This document shows, in pieces, positions 24,780 through 31,890 of a DNA stretch of 48,664 bases (positions within the stretch are counted from its first letter, which is position 1; the number at the start of each line of letters is the position of its first letter). Position numbers and translations under genes: made by a program. The notes beneath the pieces are model-generated. The model was not told where the DNA came from. It saw only the letters and a list, made by a program, of their open reading frames with translations, and did no database searches. Origin of the DNA: an uncultured Collinsella sp. (GTDB lineage: Bacteria > Actinomycetota > Coriobacteriia > Coriobacteriales > Coriobacteriaceae); the NCBI GenBank assembly GCA_959018755.1, contig CAUEMA010000014.1, positions 1-48,664 of the forward strand, in the 5' to 3' direction.

Positions 24780-25623
24780 GTGCGAGAGCAATATCGATGA
24801 GTTGATTGTCCCCGAGCTTGCGGGGATTCCTGGGACGGTTTCGTCAAGGCTCTCTGATTTCCGGGATTGGCGCGGCGATGCTTCTGTGGATGTTTCCGAG
24901 TTGGAGACAGCCGCTTCGGATCTTGAGGTTTGCGGGCTGACCGTTACGGCGATTGATTTCGCAAATCCGTGCGCGCGCTACTCCGAGGTTTCCTTTGAGC
25001 TCGGCGGGTATGTCGTGCACGGCCGTTTGATTGAGCCCTCTGGTTGCGCCCGAAGATCCGAGCTTGTTCCGCTGTGTCTGATGTTCCATGACATCGACCG
25101 ACCCGTGCGGGGATGGCATCACATGACGCGGTTTGCCGCCATGGGATATGCCGTGCTTGCGCTGGACGATGAGACTATTGGATCCAGCGATCTGCAGCAG
25201 GGGATTACCTCGCCTGCTTTTGTCGAGCGTGTCCGTTGGGGCTGCGCGTTGGCGAAGGTTGCGCGCAACCTTGATGGCATGGATCCCGACCGCATCTTTG
25301 CATGGGGCGAGGGCCTTGGCGGCGGTGTCGCGCTGGCGGTTTCTGCTCTGGACGAGCGGGGCCTTGCCTGCACGGCGCTTGCCAATCCGCTTCCCAGCGG
25401 TCTCGAGACGCTGTCGCCTCGGGTTCGTGGCTCGGTGCTCATGGGCACATCGCTCATGGATACCGTGAGTGATCCCAAGGGCCAGTTTGCCGTATTCAAC
25501 GGTCTTGAGTGTGACCGGAGGCATATCATCTATGCCAAATACGCTCACGAGCGCATCAATGCGTTCGAAAACGAAGTCGTCGACTTCTTTAACCAAACGT
25601 TCTATTCGTGTTCTTTGGCCTAG
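24772..25623 (+). CDS. AXE1-like esterase paralogue without nucleophile serine
   Basis: The 283-residue protein aligns with the preceding esterase over the alpha/beta hydrolase fold: FHDIDRPVRGWHHMTRFAAMGYAVLALDDE matches FHGYPGASRSWFEQASFAGMGMALIALDCP, and QFAVFNGLECDRRH matches QFAVYNNLTCEKRH. The nucleophile elbow has changed from GASQGGG to GEGLGGG (179-185), so the serine is now G181. The aspartate (D230) and histidine (H259) positions are retained. It is therefore probably a non-hydrolytic or altered partner, perhaps forming a hetero-oligomer with the active copy. GAGGGAGGGGAGG precedes the ATG, inside the end of the previous gene, so the two are translationally coupled. Function is unknown. 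Confidence 0.85.
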   Translation: MSKCESNIDELIVPELAGIPGTVSSRLSDFRDWRGDASVDVSELETAASDLEVCGLTVTAIDFANPCARYSEVSFELGGYVVHGRLIEPSGCARRSELVPLCLMFHDIDRPVRGWHHMTRFAAMGYAVLALDDETIGSSDLQQGITSPAFVERVRWGCALAKVARNLDGMDPDRIFAWGEGLGGGVALAVSALDERGLACTALANPLPSGLETLSPRVRGSVLMGTSLMDTVSDPKGQFAVFNGLECDRRHIIYAKYAHERINAFENEVVDFFNQTFYSCSLA

Positions 25624-25691
25624 ACGGCCTGGACACCGCCAACAAGAGTGGGCGGCATAGGGCTGCCCGCCAGACAACTAAGGAGATTCTT

Positions 25692-26612
25692 GTGGCAACT
25701 CAGAAATTCACCGGCGTTATCCCTCCCGTCGTTGTTCCCGATACCGAAGACCACCAGCTCGACGTTGCCTCCTTTGAGCGCAGCATCAACCGCATGATCG
25801 ATGCCGGCGTCGATGGCCTGTTCTTCCTGGGCTCCTCGGGCGAGGTCGTCTTCTCCACCGACGAGCGCCGTCGCCAGATTGTCGCAGAGGCCGTCCGTAT
25901 CGTCGACCACCGCGTTCCCGTTCTGGTCGGCATCATCGACACCGAGACCGAGCGCATGATCGAGCACGGCAAGGTCGCTCAGGAGCTGGGCGCCGATGCG
26001 CTCGTCGCCACCTGCCCGTTCTATGCCCTGCAGGGCATGACCGAGGTCGAGGAGCACTTCCGCATCCTTCACGAGGAACTCGACCTGCCCATCTTCGCCT
26101 ACGACATCCCCGTGTGCGTCCACACCAAGCTCCCCTGGAAGCTCCTTGCTAAGCTCGGCGCCGAGGGCGTCCTGGCTGGCGTCAAGGATTCCTCGGGCGA
26201 TGACATCTCGTTCCGCTACCTCATTCAGGAGAACGAGAAGAACGGCCATCCGATGAGCATCCTTACCGGCCATGAGGTCGTCGTCGACGGTGCCTATCTC
26301 GGTGGCGCCGACGGTTCCGTTCCGGGCCTCGCCAACGTTGAGCCCGAGGGCTACGTTCGTCAGTGGAAGGCCGCTCAGGCTGGTGACTGGGCTACCGTCA
26401 AGGCCGAGCAGGATCGCCTCAATGAGATTTCGCACATCTGGGATGTCACCTCGGGCGTCCAGGGCTATGCCGGTGGCGTCGGCGCCTTCAAGACCGCTAT
26501 GAACCTCATGGGCATCTTCGACAGCCCGACCATGCCGCGCCCGGTGAAGGCCATGACCGGCGAGAACGTCGAGGCGATTAAGAAGGTCCTTCAGGACAAC
26601 GGTCTCCTGTAA
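25692..26612 (+). CDS. nanA: N-acetylneuraminate lyase
   Basis: The 306-residue DapA/NanA-superfamily aldolase should split N-acetylneuraminate into ManNAc and pyruvate. The Schiff-base lysine is K165 in GVKDSSGD, with Y137 in FAYDIPV and the pyruvate-binding GSSGE loop (47-51); residues 137 and 165 are the same numbers as in the E. coli enzyme. Sequence alone could fit other pyruvate aldolases of the superfamily, but the adjacent kinase and nanE make lyase activity the best reading. GTG at 25692 is chosen because AAGGAG lies 6 nt upstream; the frame stays open upstream to 25608 without a site. A large inverted repeat starts at its stop codon. Confidence 0.88.
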   Translation: MATQKFTGVIPPVVVPDTEDHQLDVASFERSINRMIDAGVDGLFFLGSSGEVVFSTDERRRQIVAEAVRIVDHRVPVLVGIIDTETERMIEHGKVAQELGADALVATCPFYALQGMTEVEEHFRILHEELDLPIFAYDIPVCVHTKLPWKLLAKLGAEGVLAGVKDSSGDDISFRYLIQENEKNGHPMSILTGHEVVVDGAYLGGADGSVPGLANVEPEGYVRQWKAAQAGDWATVKAEQDRLNEISHIWDVTSGVQGYAGGVGAFKTAMNLMGIFDSPTMPRPVKAMTGENVEAIKKVLQDNGLL

Positions 26613-26716
26613 AGCTTTCCCGGGCACCCGATCTTGGGGCTCAAGTGGTCGGGCGTGACCCATTAGGTCAACGCCCGACCACTTTCACCCCAACCTCGGG
26701 CACCTGGGAAACCTTT
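26611..26716 (+). repeat. Large nested inverted repeat between nanA and nanK
   Basis: A 106-nt imperfect palindrome begins at the nanA stop codon. The centre is AAGTGGTCGGGCGT (26643-26656) with ACGCCCGACCACTT (26671-26684) and an inner GACC/GGTC. Outward come TTGGGG (26634-26639) with CCCCAA (26688-26693), then 26611-26631 with 26696-26716, where about 17 of 21 positions match. Transcribed, it would fold as one long rod, acting as partial terminator, processing site or dispersed palindromic repeat. Confidence 0.8.
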
Positions 26717-26783
26717 ATCATGCTGCGGCGATAACACCGCCTTCATTTCCTGTAGTTGTTTTTTATCTCCGAAGGAGAACGAC

Positions 26784-27749
26784 ATGGAGAACAAGTACGT
26801 CTGCTCTGTCGATATCGGCGGAACTAAGATCGCGACTGCCATCATGGAGTACCCGGCTGACGGCGGTGTGCCCCATCCCGTTTTTGAGGCTGAGGTTCCC
26901 ACCGAGGCCCAGGAGGGTGGCGAAGCGGTCTTCCAGCGCATCGAGGCATCTATCAAGGCTGCTCTTGAGGCAAATCCCGATGTCGAGGTCCTCGGAGTTG
27001 GCATCGGCGCTGCCGGTGTCGTCGACCCCAAGACGGGCGCCATCGCGTATGCCAATGAGATTATGCCCGGCTGGTCCGGCGTTCAGTTGGGGCCGCGTCT
27101 GCGCGAGGACCTCGGCCTTCCCGTTGCCGTTGTAGGCGACGTGCAGGCTCATGCTCTGGGCGAGGCCCACTGGGGCGTCGGCAAGGGCAAGTTCTCCGTC
27201 TTGTGTTTGGGCATCGGTACGGGCATCGGCGGCGCATATGTCGAGAACGGCCGCGTGATGCAGGGCTTCCATGGTGCTGCCGGCCATATGGGCCACATCG
27301 AGTGCTCGGCTGCCGCCGGCATTCCCTGCGCCTGCGGGCGTTCCGGCCATCTGGAGTCGGTTGCTTCCGGAACATCAATCGGGCGCATGTACGATGAGCG
27401 TTTTGGCCGCGTCGACCCCAGCCGTCCTTCGGTCGGCCGTGACGTGAACGACCTGTGCCGCGCAGGCGACGCAAAGGCGACCGAGGTCATTCATGACGCC
27501 GGCTTTGCGCTGGGCGCCAGCCTGGGCTCGCTTGCTAACATCCTGGACCCTGAGGTCATCGTGCTTTCGGGCGGCGTGATTCACCAAGGTCCCGATTGGC
27601 GTTCACAGACGTGGAAGGACTCGGTGCACGAGGGCTATGCCAGCCAGGCGCTCGACCCGCTTCAGGACACGCCGATTCTCATCGGCTCTCTGGAGGGCGA
27701 CGCGCCGCTCATCGGTGCCGCCGAACACCTTCTTGCATCGTTGAAGTAA
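26784..27749 (+). CDS. nanK: ROK-family kinase, N-acetylmannosamine kinase
   Basis: The 321-residue sugar kinase has the N-terminal phosphate loop DIGGTK (10-15), the catalytic aspartate D119 in VVGDVQAHALGE and the ROK zinc site H168 with C182-x-C184-G-x-x-G-H189-x-E. The third zinc cysteine of the ROK pattern (CxCGxxGCxE) is replaced by H189. Phosphorylation of ManNAc to ManNAc-6-P is inferred from its position between nanA and nanE; other ROK members use glucose. GAAGGAG precedes the ATG at 26784. Large inverted repeats lie on both sides, which may set separate expression or mRNA stability for this cistron. Confidence 0.86.
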   Translation: MENKYVCSVDIGGTKIATAIMEYPADGGVPHPVFEAEVPTEAQEGGEAVFQRIEASIKAALEANPDVEVLGVGIGAAGVVDPKTGAIAYANEIMPGWSGVQLGPRLREDLGLPVAVVGDVQAHALGEAHWGVGKGKFSVLCLGIGTGIGGAYVENGRVMQGFHGAAGHMGHIECSAAAGIPCACGRSGHLESVASGTSIGRMYDERFGRVDPSRPSVGRDVNDLCRAGDAKATEVIHDAGFALGASLGSLANILDPEVIVLSGGVIHQGPDWRSQTWKDSVHEGYASQALDPLQDTPILIGSLEGDAPLIGAAEHLLASLK

Positions 27750-27766
27750 ACATAACTACCAAGTGC

Positions 27767-27870
27767 GCCTTCTGAGGTGCCGCAGATTGACGTGAAAGAG
27801 GAGCGAAGCGTACTTCGGTACGCGAGCGACGGTTTGAACGTCAAGGTGCGGTGTCTCAGAAGGCTGTTTT
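27767..27870 (+). repeat. Large inverted repeat with UUCG apex between nanK and nanE
   Basis: The arms are GCCTTCTGAG (27767-27776) with CTCAGAAGGC (27855-27864), CCGCA (27780-27784) with TGCGG (27847-27851) and TTGACGT (27787-27793) with ACGTCAA (27838-27844). At the tip, GCGTAC-TTCG-GTACGC (27808-27823) makes a very stable tetraloop hairpin. TTTT at 27867-27870 follows, so partial termination is possible. The form resembles the repeat before nanK but the sequence differs. Confidence 0.75.
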
Positions 27871-27889
27871 GAGAAAGGTTGAGTCGAAC

Positions 27890-28576
27890 ATGACCGTTGA
27901 TCCTTTGATCCAGTCCCTGAAGGGCAAGCTCGTCGTGAGCGTTCAGGCGTATATGGGCGAGCCGCTTCGTACGCCCGAGACCATGGCTCAAATGTCTCGC
28001 GCTTGCGAGCTTGGCGGCGCCGCCGCCATTCGTTGCCAGGGCCTTGCCGACATTGCCGCCATTAAGGGTCGCTGTGAGGTTCCCGTCATCGGTCTGTGGA
28101 AGGACGGGCACGAGGGCGTTTACATCACGCCGACGCTGCGTCACGCTCGTGCCTGCGTTGCTGCGGGTGCCGATATCGTGGCGATCGACGCCACCGATCG
28201 TCCGCGTCCCGATGGCAAGTCGGTCGAGGATACCTTCCGCCCGCTGCACGAGGAGGGTGTGCTCCTGATGGCGGATTGTGCCACCATCGAGGACATTCGC
28301 CGTGCGGTTGATATGGGCTTCGACCTGGTATCCACCACACTCTCTCACGGTGTCGCCGCCATCGACTGCACCATGGCCGATGGCCCCGACCTGCCGCTCC
28401 TGCGTCAGGCGACCGAGGAATTTCCCGGCCTTCCCATCATTTGCGAGGGTCGCGTGCATACGCCCGAGGAGGCTCGCGCTGCAATCGACGCCGGCGCGTG
28501 GGGCGTTGTCGTCGGCACCGCTATCACGCACCCCACGAGTATTACAAGTTGGTTCAAGGCTGCGCTTGAGGCGTAA
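27890..28576 (+). CDS. nanE: N-acetylmannosamine-6-phosphate 2-epimerase
   Basis: NanE converts ManNAc-6-P to GlcNAc-6-P, the last nan-specific step; NagA and NagB, needed for entry into glycolysis, are not in the window. The 228-residue TIM-barrel protein is of normal length and has the family start LVVSVQAY, K71 in GLWKDG and E186 in CEGRVHTPEEA, the lysine and glutamate expected for catalysis. The ATG at 27890 is used, with AAAGG 11 nt upstream; an upstream in-frame start at 27851 would lie inside the inverted repeat. The operon ends here before the rapZ leader. Confidence 0.93.
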   Translation: MTVDPLIQSLKGKLVVSVQAYMGEPLRTPETMAQMSRACELGGAAAIRCQGLADIAAIKGRCEVPVIGLWKDGHEGVYITPTLRHARACVAAGADIVAIDATDRPRPDGKSVEDTFRPLHEEGVLLMADCATIEDIRRAVDMGFDLVSTTLSHGVAAIDCTMADGPDLPLLRQATEEFPGLPIICEGRVHTPEEARAAIDAGAWGVVVGTAITHPTSITSWFKAALEA

Positions 28577-28603
28577 GACGGGCCTTGTATCCGCTTGGGG
28601 CGG

Positions 28604-28663
28604 TATACTCAATAAAGGCAATTGATCGCGCGGGATCCGCTGGCCGGGTCCCGCGCTTATTTT
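28604..28663 (+). terminator. Terminator/attenuator between nanE and rapZ
   Basis: GCGCGGGA (28628-28635) pairs with TCCCGCGC (28649-28656), followed by TTATTTT (28657-28663) and immediately by the rapZ ribosome site AGGAGG. A good -10 box TATACT (28604-28609) lies upstream of the hairpin, with no clear -35. Either the hairpin only ends the nan transcript, or a rapZ transcript starting here must read through it. Confidence 0.7.
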
Positions 28664-28674
28664 AGGAGGCACAC

Positions 28675-29595
28675 ATGCAAAAGGGAGATGCCATGGATGC
28701 GGCGGAGCGCTCGGAGCGTATCCCCGATATCGTTATCATCACCGGAATGTCCGGCTCGGGCCGAACGCAAGCCATGCATGTGTTTGAGGACATGGGCTAT
28801 TTTTGTATCGACAACCTGCCCCCACGCCTGATTGCCCAGCTTGCTGAGCTCGTTGGCATCAATACGGGCGTGGGCAGGCACCTTGCCGTTACCTGCGACC
28901 TGCGTAGCCAGGGCTTGTTCGATGAACTGCTCGATGCTGTTGCCGCACTGGAAGAGCGCGAGATGAGCTGCGACATTGTGTTTCTCGAGGCGTCTGACGA
29001 GGTGCTGATTCGCCGGTATAGCGAAAACCGTCGTCGCCATCCCATTGCAAAGCCGGGGGAGACCACGGCCGACGCTATTCAGCGTGAACGTCTGCAGCTG
29101 CAGGGCGTTCGCGATCGAGCCGATATGATTATCGACACGAGCCGCTTGCGCACTTCTGCCTTGCGCAACAAGCTGCGCATGGCTTTTTCCGAGCTGTCCG
29201 ACCAGCAGCTTATGGATGTCCACGTGTTCTCGTTTGGCTTTAAGCATGGCATGCCCATCGAGGCGGATATCATGATCGATGTTCGCTTCTTGCCCAATCC
29301 TTTCTACGATCCCGAGATGCGCACCATGACCGGTCTCGATAAGAAGGTCTCCGATTTTGTCTTGGACCACCCCAAGACCCAGGAGTTCTGGAAGGCCTGG
29401 ACCCAGCTGCTCGATACGGTCATGCCGGGTTATATCGCAGAGGGCAAGCCGCAGCTTTCCATTGCTATCGGCTGCACAGGCGGACAGCACCGTAGCGTCG
29501 CCATTGCCGAGGCCACGGCCCGCTACCTGGAGGGTGCTCAGTATCATGTGAGCATCTCCCACCGTGACCTGTCGCGTGCCAACACGAAGGCATAG
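28675..29595 (+). CDS. rapZ: RNase adapter RapZ/YvcJ-family P-loop protein
   Basis: The 306-residue protein has the P-loop GMSGSGRT (24-31); the usual lysine is arginine, as often in actinobacterial members. The C-terminal half carries the conserved blocks DVRFLPNPFYDPEMR and IAIGCTGGQHRSVAIAE, which bind UDP-GlcNAc-type ligands or nucleotides in studied homologues. In enterobacteria RapZ guides GlmZ decay; in Gram-positives its role is less clear. The ATG at 28675 has AGGAGG at ideal spacing. whiA follows after 6 nt, but yvcK/glmR, which commonly lies between the two, is absent. Confidence 0.93.
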   Translation: MQKGDAMDAAERSERIPDIVIITGMSGSGRTQAMHVFEDMGYFCIDNLPPRLIAQLAELVGINTGVGRHLAVTCDLRSQGLFDELLDAVAALEEREMSCDIVFLEASDEVLIRRYSENRRRHPIAKPGETTADAIQRERLQLQGVRDRADMIIDTSRLRTSALRNKLRMAFSELSDQQLMDVHVFSFGFKHGMPIEADIMIDVRFLPNPFYDPEMRTMTGLDKKVSDFVLDHPKTQEFWKAWTQLLDTVMPGYIAEGKPQLSIAIGCTGGQHRSVAIAEATARYLEGAQYHVSISHRDLSRANTKA

Positions 29596-29601
29596 GTTTA
29601 C

Positions 29602-30531
29602 ATGTCGTTTACCGCTGAGGTGCGTGACGAGCTTGCGCGCTGCGAACCAGAATGCGAATACTGCGATTTGTCGACGCTTGCTGCGCTAACGCGTGTGAGC
29701 GGCACGCTTTCGCTGGCGGGCTCGGGACGGTACCGCTTGACGGTCGCGACCGAGACGGGTGCTGTGGCGCGCACGATGATTGCGCTGACGCATCGTATCC
29801 TTAAGCTCAAGACCGAATTCACGGTTCGTAAGTCGGTCCTGCACAAGGTACGAAACTATCTCATCACCTTGCCCGATCAGCCCGATTTGGATAAGGCTCT
29901 GGTGCTGCTGGGCATTCTCGACCGTAGGGGAGGGCTCGTCGCGGGTGTGCCGCGCCACATCGTCGCCCGTCCTTGCTGCAGGCTCGCCTATATTCGCGGT
30001 GCGCTGATTGCCGGAGGCTTTGTTGCCGACCCGCGTGGCGATTTTCATTTGGAGATCGCGGTTCAGGGCGAGGAGTATGCAAAGGGACTTTGCGACCTTC
30101 TGGAGCAGATTGGAGTTCACGCCCGCGTCAATGCGCGTCGCGGCTCGTATGCCGTGTACATCAAGAGTGCCGAGGAGATTAAACGTCTGTTACAGCTGAT
30201 TGGCGCCAAGCGCAGCGTTGCCGAGATTGAAGAGGCCCGCGCGGTTAAGCTGGTGAAGAACGACGTGAATCGTCGCGTGAACGCAGAGCTTGCCAACCAG
30301 ACCAGAAGTGCCGGTGCCGCCCAACATCAGCTTGCGCTCATCGATGAGCTTGATCGGCGCGGTTTGCGCGAAACGCTGCCGGACGCTCTGGCAGTTTTTT
30401 GTGACTTACGCGAGCGTTACCCCGATCTCTCACTGCGAGATTTGGGGGAAATGGCCGACCCTCCTTTGTCGAAGTCGGCCTTGTATCACCGTGTTTTGCG
30501 CCTTGAAAAGCTCATTGAAGCAAGCGGGTAG
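29602..30531 (+). CDS. whiA: WhiA-family DNA-binding protein
   Basis: WhiA joins a degenerate LAGLIDADG-like N-terminal domain (about 1-190; FTAEVRDELAR, RGALIAGGFVADP) to a C-terminal helix-turn-helix (about 225-305; SLRDLGEMADPPLSKSALYHRVLRLEKL). In streptomycetes it triggers sporulation septation; in other Gram-positives it influences cell division and chromosome segregation. The 309-residue length is normal. The start lies 6 nt after rapZ with a weak AGG site, so translation is probably coupled. Confidence 0.95.
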   Translation: MSFTAEVRDELARCEPECEYCDLSTLAALTRVSGTLSLAGSGRYRLTVATETGAVARTMIALTHRILKLKTEFTVRKSVLHKVRNYLITLPDQPDLDKALVLLGILDRRGGLVAGVPRHIVARPCCRLAYIRGALIAGGFVADPRGDFHLEIAVQGEEYAKGLCDLLEQIGVHARVNARRGSYAVYIKSAEEIKRLLQLIGAKRSVAEIEEARAVKLVKNDVNRRVNAELANQTRSAGAAQHQLALIDELDRRGLRETLPDALAVFCDLRERYPDLSLRDLGEMADPPLSKSALYHRVLRLEKLIEASG

Positions 30532-30652
30532 TTTAACGCAATAGCTTTTATGGTGGTTTAACTGCTGTTTTATACGTTAAAGCGTTTTAACGCAAATTTG
30601 ATTTTCAATTTCGAGCATTCTCGTGAAATTCAAGCCAAAAAAAAGGTATATT
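30532..30652 (+). promoter_or_regulatory. TTTAAC half-site cluster and promoter before gap
   Basis: Four TTTAAC/GTTAAA motifs occur within 60 nt: 30532-30537, 30557-30562, 30576-30581 (inverted) and 30586-30591. The last two form GTTAAA-N4-TTTAAC, and the first and last extend to TTTAACGCAA. Downstream is a -10 box TATATT (30647-30652) with an unclear -35 near 30624. The pattern suggests cooperative regulator binding upstream of the glycolytic genes; the regulator is unknown. Confidence 0.5.
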
Positions 30653-30724
30653 AGGCGAGTGGTTAGTTTGTGGGCCTCAACGGCAGGCGCTGTAGCTTGC
30701 GGGGGCCTTACGAAAGGAGACACA

Positions 30725-31750
30725 ATGGCAGTAAAGGTTGCTATTAACGGCTTCGGTCGCATCGGTCGTCTGGCCTTCCGCCAGATGTTCGGTCATGAGG
30801 GCTCCGAGATCGTCGCTATCAACGACCTCACCTCTCCCGATATGCTCGCTTACCTGCTGAAGTACGACTCCACGCAGGGCAACTATGCTCGCGATCACGA
30901 GGTCGTCGCTGGCGAGGATTCCATCACCGTTGACGGCAAGGAGATCAAGATCTACAAGGAGGCCGACGCCAACAACCTGCCTTGGGGCGACCTCGACGTC
31001 GACGTCGTTCTCGAGTGCACCGGCTTCTACACCAGCAAGGCTAAGGCTCAGGCCCACATCAACGCTGGCGCCAAGAAGGTCGTCATCTCCGCTCCGGCCG
31101 GCAGCGATCTGCCCACCATCGTGTACAACGTCAACCATGAGACGCTGACCGCTGAGGACAACATCATCTCCGCTGCTTCTTGCACCACCAACTGCCTCGC
31201 CCCGATGGCCAAGGGTCTGAACGACTTCGCTCCCATCGTCTCCGGCATCATGACCACCATCCACGCCTTCACCGGCGACCAGATGCCGCTCGACGGCCCG
31301 CAGCGCAAGGGCAACTTCCGTCGCTCCCGCGCCTGCTCCGAGAACATCGTCCCGAACACCACGGGCGCTGCCAAGGCCATCGGCCTGGTTCTCCCCGAGC
31401 TCAACGGCAAGCTCATCGGTGCCGCCCAGCGCGTCCCGACGCCGACCGGCTCGCTGACCAACCTCTACGCCGTCGTTGACAAGAAGGTCACCGTCGACGA
31501 GGTCAACGCTGCCATGAAGGCCTACGCCGAGACCATCCCCGATACCTTCGCTTACAACGAGGACCAGATCGTCTCCCGCGACATCGTCGGCGAGACCCAC
31601 GGCTCCATCTTCGACGCCACTCAGACCATGTGCTCTGATCTCGGCAACGGCCAGACCCTCGTTCAGGTCACCTCTTGGTACGACAACGAGAACTCCTACA
31701 CCTCTCAGATGGTCCGCACCATCAAGTACTTCGAGAAGTTCGTTGCTTAA
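30725..31750 (+). CDS. gap: Glyceraldehyde-3-phosphate dehydrogenase, type I
   Basis: GAPDH oxidises glyceraldehyde-3-phosphate to 1,3-bisphosphoglycerate with NAD. The 341-residue product has the Rossmann start VAINGFGRIGR (5-15), the active-site C153 in SAASCTTNCLAP and the C-terminal WYDNENSYTSQM. The strong bias to C-ending codons fits high expression. AAAGGAG precedes the ATG at 30725; an open in-frame stretch back to 30623 runs through the promoter and is not coding. A strong terminator separates it from pgk, which probably makes gap more abundant than the genes after it. Confidence 0.98.
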   Translation: MAVKVAINGFGRIGRLAFRQMFGHEGSEIVAINDLTSPDMLAYLLKYDSTQGNYARDHEVVAGEDSITVDGKEIKIYKEADANNLPWGDLDVDVVLECTGFYTSKAKAQAHINAGAKKVVISAPAGSDLPTIVYNVNHETLTAEDNIISAASCTTNCLAPMAKGLNDFAPIVSGIMTTIHAFTGDQMPLDGPQRKGNFRRSRACSENIVPNTTGAAKAIGLVLPELNGKLIGAAQRVPTPTGSLTNLYAVVDKKVTVDEVNAAMKAYAETIPDTFAYNEDQIVSRDIVGETHGSIFDATQTMCSDLGNGQTLVQVTSWYDNENSYTSQMVRTIKYFEKFVA

Positions 31751-31787
31751 TTTAGCTTTTAGCGAATAGCTCGTTGAGCGTCTAAAG

Positions 31788-31834
31788 AAGGGCGCGGCCT
31801 CATAGGGCTTACACCCTAGGGTCGCGCCCTTTTT
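31788..31834 (+). terminator. Intrinsic terminator between gap and pgk
   Basis: AAGGGCGCG (31788-31796) pairs with CGCGCCCTT (31823-31831), with an inner TAGGG/CCCTA helix, followed by a T-run to 31834. Only 56 nt remain before pgk, holding a 7-bp GTCTGCC/GGCAGAC hairpin and no evident promoter, so pgk may depend on read-through. Confidence 0.85.
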
Positions 31835-31890
31835 ATAGGAAATCGTCTGCCGTAATGGGAGGCAGACACGTACGAAAGGTAGAAGCAAAC

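Noticed and set aside
31788..31890. Riboswitch in the gap-pgk gap
   Set aside because: The structures seen are an ordinary terminator and a short 7-bp hairpin; no known riboswitch core can be recognised.
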